The notes below the pieces were generated by a model that saw nothing but the letters and a program-made list of their open reading frames with translations, was not told the origin of the DNA and searched no databases. Positions 54,228 to 64,000 of a stretch of 64,000 nt of DNA are shown piece by piece. This DNA comes from Euzebyella saccharophila (GTDB lineage: Bacteria > Bacteroidota > Bacteroidia > Flavobacteriales > Flavobacteriaceae): contig NZ_JACYFJ010000001.1 of NCBI RefSeq assembly GCF_014855495.1, positions 124,001 to 188,000 on the forward strand, in the 5' to 3' direction. Position numbers and translations under genes: made by a program. Within the stretch, counting starts at the first letter, position 1. Every line of letters begins with the position of its first letter.

Positions 54228-57200
54228 ATGAAGCAACTCGCTATTATCATTGGGTTACTTTTAAGTTTACTTTTTGGGTGTAAAAGTGACGAAGAATTGG
54301 ATAAGGGTAAAAGTAAAAAGATATTCTCAACTCTAAGAGCAGAGGACTCTGGTATCGATTTTAAAAACCTCCTAACTGAAAATGACTCTTTAAATTATTT
54401 CACATATTCCTATCTCTATATGGGTGGTGGTATTGCAACTGGGGATATTAATGGGGACGGGCTTTTAGATATTTACTTTACCGGGAACCAAGTATCCAAC
54501 AAATTATATCTGAACAAGGGAAATTTGCAATTTGAAGATGTTACCGAAAAAGCTGGAGTATCAGGAGATAATAGGTGGTATACAGGTGTAACAATGGGAG
54601 ATGTAAACGGAGATGGACTATTGGATATCTATTGCTCTGTAGGAGGTAAATTTGGACCAAAGGACAATCAACTCTTTATAAATAATGGAGATGGAACTTT
54701 TTCCGAAAAAGCGAGTGAATATGGTCTTAACGATATAGGAAATAGTGTTCAGTCCACATTTTTTGATTATGATAAAGATGGAGATTTAGACCTATATGTT
54801 GCAAATTACCCTCCAACGAAATTTGATTCCCCTACTTTTGTTTACACATATAAAATGCAAAATACAAAGGAGGTTGAAAGCAATCATTTATTCAGAAATG
54901 ATGGCGGGGTCTTTACCGATGTAACTAAAGAAGCAGGTCTATTTGCCTTTGGCCTTTCCTTAAGTGCAACCGTGGGTGACCTCAACAATGACAGTTGGCC
55001 AGATGTATACGTGTCCAGTGATTTTAACTCTCCTGACCTTCTCTACTTAAACAATCAAGATGGCACCTTTAAAGAGGTTGTAAAGCAAGCCACATCCCAT
55101 ACCGCATTTTACGGAATGGGTGCGGACATCTCGGACTTTAACAACGATGGTTTCTTGGATATCTTTCAAGTAGACATGGATGCCAAAACCAATAGAAGAA
55201 AAAAAGCCAACATGGCAAGCATGAACCCCCAACTCTTTTGGGACGTAGTAAATGCAGGCTTTCACTATCAGTATATGCATAATTGCATGCAATTGAATTC
55301 CGGGATTTTTAATGAGGACGGTATTCCGCATTTTTCCAATGTATCTAGAATTACGGGAACGTCCTCCACAGATTGGAGCTGGGGTCCCCTATTTGCAGAT
55401 TTTGATAACGACGGCCATAAAGATTTGTTCGTTAGCAATGGTACCCGTAGAGAGATTAATAACAATGATTATTTTAATAGGCTTAAAAAGGTGGAACTAG
55501 AACCTGATACCTTATTGCAGCTAAGTATGCAAATACCCTCTGAAAAAATTGACAATTTCATGTTCAAAAATCAAGGTAATCTTCAATTTACAAGGACCAA
55601 CCAAGAATGGGGTATCGAATTTGAGGGATTCTCGAATGGGGTTGTCTATGCAGATTTGGATAACGATGGGGATTTGGAAGTGATCACCAACAATATAGAT
55701 GACAAAGCATCCATTTTTGAAAACCACAGTGCAGACCAAAACAATTATCTTAAGGTTGCCTTTAAAGGCCCCGAGGGTAATCAATTTGGAATTGGGTCAA
55801 GAGTTTATGCCTCTACCAAGGAATCCACACAACTCCAAGAACTTACATTGACCAGGGGATTTCAATCCTCCGTTGCTCCAGAACTACATTTTGGATTTGG
55901 CAAACTAAAAAGTATTGATACCCTTAGGATTGTGTGGCCCAATAACAAGGTAGAAATAAGAACTAATGTTTCTGTAAATCAGAAAATAACGTTCAACCAT
56001 TTGGAAGCCGGAAATATTGAACCAATAGAGTCAAATACAACCCAACTGTTTACATCAACTAATCTTGACAATTTCCCTAAATACAAGCATGAAGAGAACA
56101 ATTTTGACGATTTTAAGAAACAAGTCCTACTTCCTCATAAAATGTCCTCTTTTGGTCCGGCAATAGCAGTTGCAGATATAAATAATGATGGTCTTGATGA
56201 TTATTATATTGGTGCCTCTTCAGGCAAAATGGGAAAATTGTATACCCAAAGGGAAAAAGGATTTATTGAGGTCGATAACAGCTTTTTACTCTCAGATGTT
56301 AAAAAAGAAGATGTTGGAGCCCTGTTTGTGGATATAGACCAAGATGGAGACAAGGATTTATATGTGGTTAGTGGTGGTTACGAATTCACTCATGATTCAC
56401 CTCACCTACAAGACCGAATCTATATAAATGATGGAGAGGGAAATTTTGAAAAATCTCCCAACGCCCTACCAGCAATGCAGGTAAGCGGATCCAAAGTATA
56501 TCAATTGGATTATGATAAAGATGGAGATGAAGACCTTTTAGTTCTCGGAAGACAGGTGCCAGGAAAATATCCATCGCCGGCAAAAAGCTACTTACTAAAA
56601 AATATAAGTGAAGGAGAAGAAATAAAGTATATTGTTGATTCAGTTTGGCAACCCAAGGAATTTGATAATTTGGGTATGGCAACTGCGGCCGTTGTAACCG
56701 ATTTTAACGGCGATAAACAAACAGACCTTTTAATTGTAGGAGAATGGATGCCTATTAGAGCATTTAAAAACACGGGTACTACTTTTGAAGAAGTATCTGC
56801 AGAAATGGGACTTGATGAAAACTTGACGGGTTGGTGGTGGAGTATTGCCCAAGGGGATTTTGACAAGGATGGAGACATAGATTATGTAGTTGGTAATAAT
56901 GGCCTCAACTATAAATACAAAGCATCTGAAAATGAAACTTTTGATATTTATGTAAATGACTTTGACAAGAACAACAAGCAGGATATAGTGCTAAGTTATT
57001 ATAACGAAGGAAAACAATATCCTTTAAGGGGTCGTGAGTGTTCTTCACAGCAAATACCGGGTATTAAACAAAAATTTGAGAATTACGCCAGTTTTGCCCA
57101 AGCTACCTTAGAGGATGTTTACACGGAAGAATCTCTTAGTTCCTCCTTACATTATCAAGTTAAATCTTTTAGTAGTATTTATTTGGAAAATGAAAATGGA

Positions 57201-57530
57201 AAATTGGCAGCAAAAAAATTACCTATAGAAACACAACTTAGTAGTATCAACCAATTTTTGGTAAATGATTATGATAAAGATGGGAACCTAGATTTACTTA
57301 TTGCTGGTAATTTATTTGCCTCCGAAATTGAAACCCCCCGTAATGATGCAGGGCACGGATACTTTCTTAAAGGAGATGGACTAGGAAATTTTAAGGCCCA
57401 ACCGGCTTCAAAAAGTGGATTTTTTGTTCCTGGAGATGTAAAAGATTTACAACCCATCACCTATAAAGAACAGGATTTCATTCTAGCGGTAAAAAACAAT
57501 GATTACCTTCAACCTATTAAAGTTCACTAA
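54228..57530 (+). CDS. VCBS/FG-GAP and ASPIC/UnbV repeat lipoprotein
   Basis: I take the ATG at 54228 (MKQLAIIIGLLLSLLFGC, lipobox LFGC), giving 1100 residues; a TTG four codons earlier is in frame but unneeded. FG-GAP/VCBS beta-propeller repeats with Asp-rich calcium loops recur (DINGDGLLDIYFTGN, DVNGDGLLDIYCSVG, DYDKDGDLDLYVANY, DINNDGLDDYYIG, DFNGDKQTDLLIVG). An ASPIC/UnbV domain sits near 510-595 (GIGSRVYASTKE ... LRIVWPNNKVE). Such large lipoproteins often follow SusCD in Bacteroidota glycan loci; surface binding is assumed, no enzyme activity is known. It overlaps the convergent GH43 gene by four bases. Confidence 0.88.
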   Translation: MKQLAIIIGLLLSLLFGCKSDEELDKGKSKKIFSTLRAEDSGIDFKNLLTENDSLNYFTYSYLYMGGGIATGDINGDGLLDIYFTGNQVSNKLYLNKGNLQFEDVTEKAGVSGDNRWYTGVTMGDVNGDGLLDIYCSVGGKFGPKDNQLFINNGDGTFSEKASEYGLNDIGNSVQSTFFDYDKDGDLDLYVANYPPTKFDSPTFVYTYKMQNTKEVESNHLFRNDGGVFTDVTKEAGLFAFGLSLSATVGDLNNDSWPDVYVSSDFNSPDLLYLNNQDGTFKEVVKQATSHTAFYGMGADISDFNNDGFLDIFQVDMDAKTNRRKKANMASMNPQLFWDVVNAGFHYQYMHNCMQLNSGIFNEDGIPHFSNVSRITGTSSTDWSWGPLFADFDNDGHKDLFVSNGTRREINNNDYFNRLKKVELEPDTLLQLSMQIPSEKIDNFMFKNQGNLQFTRTNQEWGIEFEGFSNGVVYADLDNDGDLEVITNNIDDKASIFENHSADQNNYLKVAFKGPEGNQFGIGSRVYASTKESTQLQELTLTRGFQSSVAPELHFGFGKLKSIDTLRIVWPNNKVEIRTNVSVNQKITFNHLEAGNIEPIESNTTQLFTSTNLDNFPKYKHEENNFDDFKKQVLLPHKMSSFGPAIAVADINNDGLDDYYIGASSGKMGKLYTQREKGFIEVDNSFLLSDVKKEDVGALFVDIDQDGDKDLYVVSGGYEFTHDSPHLQDRIYINDGEGNFEKSPNALPAMQVSGSKVYQLDYDKDGDEDLLVLGRQVPGKYPSPAKSYLLKNISEGEEIKYIVDSVWQPKEFDNLGMATAAVVTDFNGDKQTDLLIVGEWMPIRAFKNTGTTFEEVSAEMGLDENLTGWWWSIAQGDFDKDGDIDYVVGNNGLNYKYKASENETFDIYVNDFDKNNKQDIVLSYYNEGKQYPLRGRECSSQQIPGIKQKFENYASFAQATLEDVYTEESLSSSLHYQVKSFSSIYLENENGKLAAKKLPIETQLSSINQFLVNDYDKDGNLDLLIAGNLFASEIETPRNDAGHGYFLKGDGLGNFKAQPASKSGFFVPGDVKDLQPITYKEQDFILAVKNNDYLQPIKVH

Positions 57531-58564
57531 TTACCATACGGATCAATGGTTTCTATGCTTCCATCTGCATTATGGGTCAATTTAGCTACTTTGACCGAAC
57601 GCAAATGAGTAACCCCCTTAGAAAGACTTGAATCGTGATAAAAAAGGTACCATTGGTCCTCTACCTGACAAATGGAATGATGGGAAGTCCACCCCACCAC
57701 AGGATTTAAGATTCTACCTCCGTAGGTAAAGGGTCCGTAAGGCGAATCGCCCACCGCATAACAGATAAAATGAGTGTCTCCAGTAGAATAAGAAAAGTAA
57801 TACTTTCCATGGTATTTGTGCAACCAAGCAGCTTCAAAAAACCTACGGTCATTATCACCCGCCAATAAGGGGTCTCCGTTCTCATCTACAATCTGAATCT
57901 CTTTGGGCTTTTCGGCAAATTCAAGCATGTCATCGCTCATTTTTGCAACGTAAGGCAACAGTGCAGGTTCGTCATCTTTGGGTAAGAACGCTACGGGACT
58001 TTCAGGCTGATCAGGGTTAAATGTACCTTCTCGCCAGCGCTGCAACTGTCCGCCCCATAGTCCGCCAAAATACATGTAATAATCCCCGTCCTCATCTTCA
58101 AAAACGGCCGGGTCTATACTAAAACTATTTTTTATTGCTTCCGGTTGGGGAATAAATGGACCATCCGGAGTATCACTTACCCCTACCCCAATCCTAAAAA
58201 TACCATCATAATCCTTTGCCGGAAAATACAAGAAATACTTGCCGTTCTTATGTGCGGCATCGGGTGCCCACATCTGCTTTTCTGCCCAAGGAACATCATT
58301 TACGTGTAGGGCCTCGCCACAATCTATTCCTTCAGAATCCACACTATCCATGGCAATTACATGATAATCTTCCATGGCAAAATGACTCCCCAAATCATCA
58401 AATGCCTCTCCGGCATCAATATCATGCGATGGATAGATATAAATTTTACCGTCAAACACATGAGCCGAAGGATCTGCGGTATACATATGCTTGACCAAAG
58501 GCTGGGAAATAGCCTTTTTATTAAGTTCTTCAAAATCTATGTGTGCTATAGAATCTTCTGGCAT
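57527..58564 (-). CDS. Glycoside hydrolase family 43 (beta-xylosidase/arabinofuranosidase type)
   Basis: 345 residues forming a single five-bladed propeller domain. The inverting catalytic set is visible: D31 (YTADPSAHVFDGK, base), D151 (FSIDPAVFED, pKa modulator) and E244 (RRFFEAAWLHKYHGKYYFSYS, acid). There is no signal peptide, so it should act in the cytosol on short imported oligomers. The transporter gene lies 19 bases upstream in the same transcript. Exact linkage specificity (xylose or arabinose) is not readable. Confidence 0.9.
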   Translation of the reverse strand: MPEDSIAHIDFEELNKKAISQPLVKHMYTADPSAHVFDGKIYIYPSHDIDAGEAFDDLGSHFAMEDYHVIAMDSVDSEGIDCGEALHVNDVPWAEKQMWAPDAAHKNGKYFLYFPAKDYDGIFRIGVGVSDTPDGPFIPQPEAIKNSFSIDPAVFEDEDGDYYMYFGGLWGGQLQRWREGTFNPDQPESPVAFLPKDDEPALLPYVAKMSDDMLEFAEKPKEIQIVDENGDPLLAGDNDRRFFEAAWLHKYHGKYYFSYSTGDTHFICYAVGDSPYGPFTYGGRILNPVVGWTSHHSICQVEDQWYLFYHDSSLSKGVTHLRSVKVAKLTHNADGSIETIDPYGN

Positions 58565-58583
58565 ACTTCTTTATTTAATTAAG

Positions 58584-60026
58584 TTAAGTGGCGCTGGTTC
58601 TTCTTTTACTTAGTTCTGTCTCAATCTCCACCTCCATTTTTTTATTGATTTCGTAGAAAAACAAGAGTCCCGCTCCTACAAAAAATGGTATGGCCGGAAA
58701 AATACTTACCAGCAACTTTATTCCTTCTATGGCCGCGTCCGCTTGTTCCGGAGCTTTTGCTACATAGTTGAAAACTCCCAATACCCAAGTGGTAATGGCT
58801 CCCCCTATACTCAGACCTGCTTTTAAACCTACCATCATGGCCGAAAAAATAATGGCAGTTGCGCGGCGGTTATTTTTCCAATCGGAATAATCTGCAACAT
58901 CTGCAATCATTGCCCACAGAATGGGAATGGTGATACCATAGAAAAACCCATGACAAATTTGTGACAAGAACATGAGCCCCACGGAATCTGGTTTAAAGAC
59001 ATAAAAAAGGGCTACAAACACTGCAGAAACGAACAAAAAGGTACCAAAAACGTCCCGCTTTCCATATTTATCCGCCAAACCTTTTGAGAGCGTGATACCT
59101 ACAATCATAAAAATAATACCCCCCGCATTAAAAAGTCCGAACCCTGCCGAAATAGGGTCCTCTCCAAACTGATTGAGTCCTATACTCGAAAGAGAATCCA
59201 ATATGGGAGCTATGAAGGTGGCCAGGCTTTCCTTATCCACAAAATTTTCAAAATAATACACATAAGCTCCTCCCTTCATTGCCAAGGTGATGAAAACCAA
59301 GGTGGTCAAAGTAAGCATTATCACCCAAGGTCTGTTCTTGACCAAATCACCTAAATCTTCCATCACACTGGACTTCTGTTCCGGTGCAGGAACAATCCGC
59401 TCCTTCGTGGTCAAGAATGTGATTATTAGCATAAGGGTACCAACAATGGCCAATACCGTCATCACTTTTTCGATGCCCAAGGCCATGTCTCCTCCTCCAG
59501 CGCTTTTGATGATTCCCAACATAAAAACCTGTACAAAGAATTGTGCGAACATAACCGCAACAAATCTATAGGAAGATAGACTATTGCGTTCACCCATATC
59601 CCCAGTTATCACCCCGCTCAAGGCAGAATAGGGTAAGTTGTTGGCAGCGTAGAGCAACAATAACAAGGTATAGGTCACAATGGCATAAATTACTTTTCCC
59701 TTATATGAAAAATCTGGCGTAGTGAAGGCAAATAAAGCAACGGCACCCAAGGGTATAGCTGTAAACAACACCCAAGGTCTAAATTTCCCCCATTTGGAAT
59801 AGGTTCTATCTGCCAAGGCACCAATTAAAGGATTAAATACAAAAGCTGCAATAAGGCCAACCGTAAGCATTATAGCAGATGAATCCTTGGGAGAAAGGCC
59901 ATAAATATCCGTGTAGAAAAAGGCCAAATAAGTAATCAAGGTCTGAAAGACCAAATTGGCGGCCAAATCACCAAGGCTATAGCCAATTTTTTCCCTAACG
60001 GATAGTTTCTGAGATTGAGATGTCAT
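58584..60026 (-). CDS. MFS/GPH family sugar transporter
   Basis: A 480-residue protein with about 12 transmembrane helices. Its N-terminal region (LSVREKIGYSLGDLAANLVFQTLITYLAFFYTDIYGL), ADRTYSKWGKFRPWVLF and the central loop are typical of the glycoside-pentoside-hexuronide:cation symporters (XynP/MelB style). It should carry xylosides or xylo-oligomers across the inner membrane using a cation gradient. It lies between the GH10 and GH43 genes with gaps of 24 and 19 bases. Confidence 0.9.
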   Translation of the reverse strand: MTSQSQKLSVREKIGYSLGDLAANLVFQTLITYLAFFYTDIYGLSPKDSSAIMLTVGLIAAFVFNPLIGALADRTYSKWGKFRPWVLFTAIPLGAVALFAFTTPDFSYKGKVIYAIVTYTLLLLLYAANNLPYSALSGVITGDMGERNSLSSYRFVAVMFAQFFVQVFMLGIIKSAGGGDMALGIEKVMTVLAIVGTLMLIITFLTTKERIVPAPEQKSSVMEDLGDLVKNRPWVIMLTLTTLVFITLAMKGGAYVYYFENFVDKESLATFIAPILDSLSSIGLNQFGEDPISAGFGLFNAGGIIFMIVGITLSKGLADKYGKRDVFGTFLFVSAVFVALFYVFKPDSVGLMFLSQICHGFFYGITIPILWAMIADVADYSDWKNNRRATAIIFSAMMVGLKAGLSIGGAITTWVLGVFNYVAKAPEQADAAIEGIKLLVSIFPAIPFFVGAGLLFFYEINKKMEVEIETELSKRRTSAT

Positions 60027-60050
60027 AGTAAGTTGAGTTGGGTTTCAATA

Positions 60051-61193
60051 CTAGTTCTTGAGTGCCAATACACTTTTGTAGGCGTCCTTTGGCCTGTAGG
60101 ACCTATCAAACAACAACGGATAATTGGTCCGGTTCTTTATAGGCCAGCCATTTAGCCAAGAACTACCATCATTAATTCCCCAAAAGGTGACACGGTCAAT
60201 TTTATCCTTGTGTTTAAGAAATAGTTTAAAAATACTTTGGTAACGATCGGCCAATTCACGCTGTACGGAATCTGGTAAGCTCTCGGGATAGGGATTCATA
60301 AATTCGCTTCCTTCAAAATTCTGACTCACTTCTGCGCCTTCCAAATCCCAAGGATAGGGCAAAACGGTAATGTCCAGTTCCGTTATGGCCACTTTTACCC
60401 CCGCCTTATGATAGGCTAAAATACTTTCCTCAATTTCCTCTAAGGAGGGTCCTTTTAAATTCCAATGCCCCTGCATACCTACAACATCAATTTTAAGTCC
60501 CTTATCCTTTAATTGTTTGACAATTGATATGGCCCCGGCCCTTTTTTCGGGATTGGTCAAATTGTAATCATTGTAGGTCAATTGGGCTTCTGGATCAGCC
60601 TCGGCAGCCAATTCAAATGCCCACTCGAGATATTTTTCTCCCGCGAGCTCGTAAAATACCGACTCTCGTAAGCTTCCGTCTTCTTTTAAAGCTTCGTTCA
60701 CCACATCCCAAGAATCAATTTTACCTTTATACCTTCCCACGATGGTATTGATATGGTCTTCCATAACTTCCTTCAGCTCTGTGCTATCCTTTACTTCCGT
60801 GACCCACTCTGCTAATTGACTGTGCCAAACTAAGGTGTGCCCTACGGTAAAAAGCTGATACCTTTCCCCCAAGTCAACATACGCATCCGGAAGGCTAAAA
60901 TCATAAACCCCCTTACCTGGATGTATATGCATCCACTTCATAATATTTTCTGGGGTGATACTATTAAACTCTGTCTTTAATAGCTCTAGCCCCAAACTAT
61001 CTCTTTTTTCAATTAAAGCATCATTAACGGCGGCCCCTATAAAAAAATCATCTTTATAATTCTGCTTTAGTCCGATGGGTTTCGAAGGTAGTTCCTTCTC
61101 TGAAGTCAGCTTCTTGTCATGTTCCTTACAGCCGAACAAGGTGAAAAGAATAAGAACGAATAATGCATACAAAAGACGATAAATATGAACCAT
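60051..61193 (-). CDS. Endo-1,4-beta-xylanase, GH10 lipoprotein
   Basis: 380 residues. The lipoprotein signal ends in LFGC (Cys22) followed by KEHD. The GH10 barrel spans about 45-378 with the acid/base E167 in DSWDVVNEALK and the nucleophile E272 in VAITELDI. Conserved subsite residues lie in NSITPENIMKW, GHTLVWHSQ, NDYN and FWGINDGSSWLNGWP. It cuts internal xylan bonds and is probably displayed on the outer membrane or in the periplasm. It is the first gene of the GH10-transporter-GH43 transcript. Confidence 0.95.
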   Translation of the reverse strand: MVHIYRLLYALFVLILFTLFGCKEHDKKLTSEKELPSKPIGLKQNYKDDFFIGAAVNDALIEKRDSLGLELLKTEFNSITPENIMKWMHIHPGKGVYDFSLPDAYVDLGERYQLFTVGHTLVWHSQLAEWVTEVKDSTELKEVMEDHINTIVGRYKGKIDSWDVVNEALKEDGSLRESVFYELAGEKYLEWAFELAAEADPEAQLTYNDYNLTNPEKRAGAISIVKQLKDKGLKIDVVGMQGHWNLKGPSLEEIEESILAYHKAGVKVAITELDITVLPYPWDLEGAEVSQNFEGSEFMNPYPESLPDSVQRELADRYQSIFKLFLKHKDKIDRVTFWGINDGSSWLNGWPIKNRTNYPLLFDRSYRPKDAYKSVLALKN

Positions 61194-61374
61194 AGTTTAA
61201 TATTGATACCGGGCACGCATTTGGAAAATCGGCATATTCCATATCCAATTAAGCGCAAAATCCTGTTTAAGGACGGTATGGTGACAACTATGTAAAAATC
61301 GGAGAATTAAGTTGCCTAGCTTAATAGATTTGAAGCAAGAACTGTCAATTTTGTGGCATAGCGCGTTGAATATA

Positions 61375-64000
61375 CTAATCCTGCTTTAACTCCGTGGGAA
61401 GAATACCAAAATGCGCCTTAAAACACTTGGTAAAATAGGAAGGGGAAGAAAACCCAACTTGAAAGCAAACTTCACTGATCGAGGCATCTCCCTTTTCAAT
61501 TATTTCTTTGGCCTTCTCCAATCTTAACTTTCTTAAAAACTCGTTGGCAGTACAACCGGTAAGTGCCTTTATTTTTCGGTAAAGCTGACTTCTACTAAGG
61601 TTAAGCTCTTCCGCCAATAACTCCACATTAAGGTTTTCATCAGCTATATTCTTTACAATAAAGTCTATTACTTTTTCTATAAAGTTCTTATCCAATTGAG
61701 TGGTATGCTCCGGTATCTTAACGCTGGTGCCATCACTACCAAACTTATCCAATAAAATTTGCCTACTGGTGAGCAACCTTCTCAACTGTGTTCTTAACAC
61801 CGTCATGTCAAACGGCTTGCTCAAATAAATATCCGCCCCGCACTCAATGCCTTTAACCCAATCTTCATTCATGGTTTTTGCCGTAAGCATCACGATTGGG
61901 ATATGACTGGTTTTTATATCCTTTTTTATCTCTTCGGAAAATTCAAAACCATCCATTTCCGGCATAACAACATCTGTTATAATTAAGTGTGGTGTTTTTT
62001 TGGCAGCCATTTCCAGTCCTAATATCCCATTGGCAGCTTCCAGTACCTTATACTCATGCTGCAGTTCATCCCTTAGATAGGATCGTAACTCCGTATTGTC
62101 CTCTACCAACAGAACCGTTTTTTTGGACGAGGCATTGTTGTACGCCTCTATAGGTTTTGGAACTGTACTATTACTACCGGACTCCTCTAGCGGTATTTGG
62201 GGTTCTTTGTAAAGGAACTCTCCTCGCTCAAAATGTGCCTTACCTAAAGGTAGAAAAATCCGAAATTTGGTTCCGACGGTTTCCTCACTTTCTACCTCAA
62301 CTGTACCTTTCAACAGATTTACAAAACTTTTTACCACTTCAAGACCAATACCGGTGCCACCGTAATATTGGCTGTTCATGTTTTTAACTTGATAGAAACG
62401 TTCAAAAACATTCTTTACTTCCTCCTGGCTAATACCACTACCGGTATCTTCTATGAATATTTCAATGCCCTCCATTGGCTTTTTATCATCTACCAACGGA
62501 AACCTTTTTCCTTTTTCACATTTAGATAAACCAACAGTTATGGTTCCATTATCAGGTGTAATCTTAAATGCATTACTTAGAATATTAAATAGAACTTTTT
62601 CCAACATGCCTTGATCGCTCCATACGGTAATGTCTTCCTCAGGAGTTTCCAACATAAGGGCAATGTTTTTCAAAGTTGCTTCCTCTTTAAAATGTTCAAC
62701 CACCTCCTTTGTAAAATCAACGGCATTGATTTCCGAAACCTTTAATGAAAATTTATTGAGCTGTAGTTTTCTAAAGTCCATAAGCTCATCAATCAATCTT
62801 TTAAGTCTTCCCGTGTTTTTTCTTACCGTTAACAACTTGTCCTTTAGCGCAAGGGGCAATTTCGTATCCTGCTCAGAAATAATGGCTTCCAGAGGATTTA
62901 AAATCAATGTTAGGGGAGTTCTAAACTCGTGGGAAATATTAGTGAAGAATTGAATTTTTCTGTTATTTAATTCTTCCTCCTGTATCCGTTTTTCACGTTC
63001 AAATTGCGCTATTCTCTTCTCACGTAACCGATCCCTAACCAAACGAGTTGCAAAGAGGGTTACGGAGCCAAGCATTATAAAATAGCAGGCAAAAGCCACA
63101 TGGGTCTTCCACCAGGGAGGAAGGACTGTGATGGAAAGACTTTTCACTTCCTCATTCCAGACGCCATCATTATTGGAAGCCTTTACCCTAAAAATATAAT
63201 CCCCTGGGGAAAGATTCGTATAATGTGCGGTAGTTGTATTACCTACAAAATTCCAAGTTTCTTCTAATCCTTCCAAAAAATAGGCATACTGGTTCTTTTC
63301 CGGTCGGGTGTAATTAACCGCTGCATATTCAATTGTGAAAACAGATTGTTGATGGCCGAGCTCAATATGGTCTGTCTTGCCAAAAGCTCTGGTCAACGGG
63401 GTGTTTTTATCACCAACCCTTGTGCTTTTATTGTGAATCTTTAAGTCCGTAAAATAAATAGGCGGCCTATTTTCATTGGTAACAATACGTTTGGGGTCCA
63501 CAATATTAATACCTTCATAATTACCAAAGTACATAATGCCGTTCTCGTCCTTATAAGAAGCATTGTAATTAAAATCATTGGACAATAAGCCGTCATTGGT
63601 ATTGAAGTTAACGAACTTATCATTCTCCGAATTTAAATAAGAAAGCCCGTTATTACCCCCTACCCAAAGTACGCCTTCATCACTTTCAAGAATGGTAACA
63701 ACGTTTTCTTGTTCTAGATTACTGGAGCTGCGGTTATACCATGTAATTTCCTTACTTCTAAAATCATGTTTCCATAACCCGGCACCATCTGTACCGATCC
63801 AAATATTGCCGTAACGGTCTTCACATAATGAAACTACCATGTTCAACATGCTTTTCTCTGCGGCAATAGCCTCCTTATCCTTAATCAAATCCACTTTTTC
63901 AAAAGGTAGCGTTGACATGTAGGAACGCTTGAACAGCCCTTTATTTGTGGCGACCCAAATGGTATTCTCCCGATCTACCAACACTTTTCTTATTTCGGCT
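61375..64000 (-). CDS. Hybrid two-component system sensor/regulator (5' part beyond window)
   Basis: About 874 C-terminal residues are present; the frame continues past the window end (AEIRKVLVDRENTIW). Domains in order: two-component propeller repeats, Y_Y_Y domain (LSPGDYIFRVKASNNDGVWNEE), one transmembrane helix (HVAFACYFIMLGSVTLFATRLV), HisKA with the phosphorylated His in NISHEFRTPLTLILNPLEAI, HATPase (TGSGISQEEV, GGTGIGLEVVKSFV), receiver (LLVEDNTELRSYL, IITDVVMPEMDGFEF), and AraC-type HTH at the end. These proteins sense oligosaccharide in the periplasm and directly activate the linked locus, here most likely the xylan genes. Confidence 0.95.
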   Translation of the reverse strand, partial: AEIRKVLVDRENTIWVATNKGLFKRSYMSTLPFEKVDLIKDKEAIAAEKSMLNMVVSLCEDRYGNIWIGTDGAGLWKHDFRSKEITWYNRSSSNLEQENVVTILESDEGVLWVGGNNGLSYLNSENDKFVNFNTNDGLLSNDFNYNASYKDENGIMYFGNYEGINIVDPKRIVTNENRPPIYFTDLKIHNKSTRVGDKNTPLTRAFGKTDHIELGHQQSVFTIEYAAVNYTRPEKNQYAYFLEGLEETWNFVGNTTTAHYTNLSPGDYIFRVKASNNDGVWNEEVKSLSITVLPPWWKTHVAFACYFIMLGSVTLFATRLVRDRLREKRIAQFEREKRIQEEELNNRKIQFFTNISHEFRTPLTLILNPLEAIISEQDTKLPLALKDKLLTVRKNTGRLKRLIDELMDFRKLQLNKFSLKVSEINAVDFTKEVVEHFKEEATLKNIALMLETPEEDITVWSDQGMLEKVLFNILSNAFKITPDNGTITVGLSKCEKGKRFPLVDDKKPMEGIEIFIEDTGSGISQEEVKNVFERFYQVKNMNSQYYGGTGIGLEVVKSFVNLLKGTVEVESEETVGTKFRIFLPLGKAHFERGEFLYKEPQIPLEESGSNSTVPKPIEAYNNASSKKTVLLVEDNTELRSYLRDELQHEYKVLEAANGILGLEMAAKKTPHLIITDVVMPEMDGFEFSEEIKKDIKTSHIPIVMLTAKTMNEDWVKGIECGADIYLSKPFDMTVLRTQLRRLLTSRQILLDKFGSDGTSVKIPEHTTQLDKNFIEKVIDFIVKNIADENLNVELLAEELNLSRSQLYRKIKALTGCTANEFLRKLRLEKAKEIIEKGDASISEVCFQVGFSSPSYFTKCFKAHFGILPTELKQD

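Overview
The window looks like a chromosome segment of a marine Flavobacteriaceae-type Bacteroidota (Zobellia/Maribacter/Arenibacter-like). The reasons are low to moderate GC, three SusC/SusD pairs, a hybrid two-component system, lipoprotein signals of the Bacteroidota type, no Shine-Dalgarno-like leaders, and many TAnnTTTG-type -7 promoter elements. The genus is an inference. I saw no rRNA, CRISPR array, transposase, integrase or prophage.

Layout. (1) 1-10605 is a carbohydrate locus: a partial L-fuconate dehydratase, an AraC regulator, SusC/SusD pair 1, and a large ThuA / PQQ-type sugar dehydrogenase / PKD / cytochrome c / carbohydrate-binding protein. (2) 10636-16677 holds a methyltransferase and SusC/SusD pair 2, divergent from a DeoR-type regulator. 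(3) 16734-24910 carries small conserved genes: a Qnr-like pentapeptide-repeat protein, a DUF6265-like protein, a zinc-ribbon protein, a CBS protein, a membrane M28 peptidase, two SDR proteins and a TPR-like protein. (4) 24907-31599 (minus) is a compact set of overlapping genes: arginine decarboxylase, agmatinase, a deoxyhypusine-synthase-like enzyme and an acidic-tailed unknown, then a GNAT-nitrilase fusion and a RimB-like-RimK fusion. (5) 32631-33700 is a tRNA-Arg(CCU) gene preceded by 365-bp tandem units. Each unit has a GIY-YIG endonuclease ORF and a broken 5' copy of the same tRNA; this is the most unusual structure in the window. (6) 33823-44716 holds a Tat-exported Gfo/Idh oxidoreductase, a CsbD stress protein, a RidA lipoprotein, a CBM9-like protein, a GC-richer feruloyl-CoA synthetase plus SDR pair, an alditol-oxidase-like flavoprotein, and a two-subunit molybdenum hydroxylase. 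(7) 44852-49160 encodes a giant outer-membrane barrel protein with a degenerate phosphatase-like head and a kinase-like middle, plus an unknown protein. (8) 49595-64000 is a xylan utilisation locus: SusC/SusD pair 3 and a VCBS/ASPIC lipoprotein on plus; GH43, a GPH-type transporter, a GH10 xylanase and a truncated hybrid two-component sensor on minus.

How the genes may fit together. In the xylan locus the GH10 lipoprotein would cut xylan outside the cell or in the periplasm. SusC/SusD 3 import the oligomers, the MFS carrier takes them across the inner membrane, and the signal-less GH43 would finish hydrolysis in the cytosol; the hybrid sensor is the likely regulator. The feruloyl-CoA synthetase pair could handle ferulate released from arabinoxylan, but that link is inference. 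The polyamine genes convert arginine to agmatine and putrescine, and the third enzyme probably adds an aminobutyl group.
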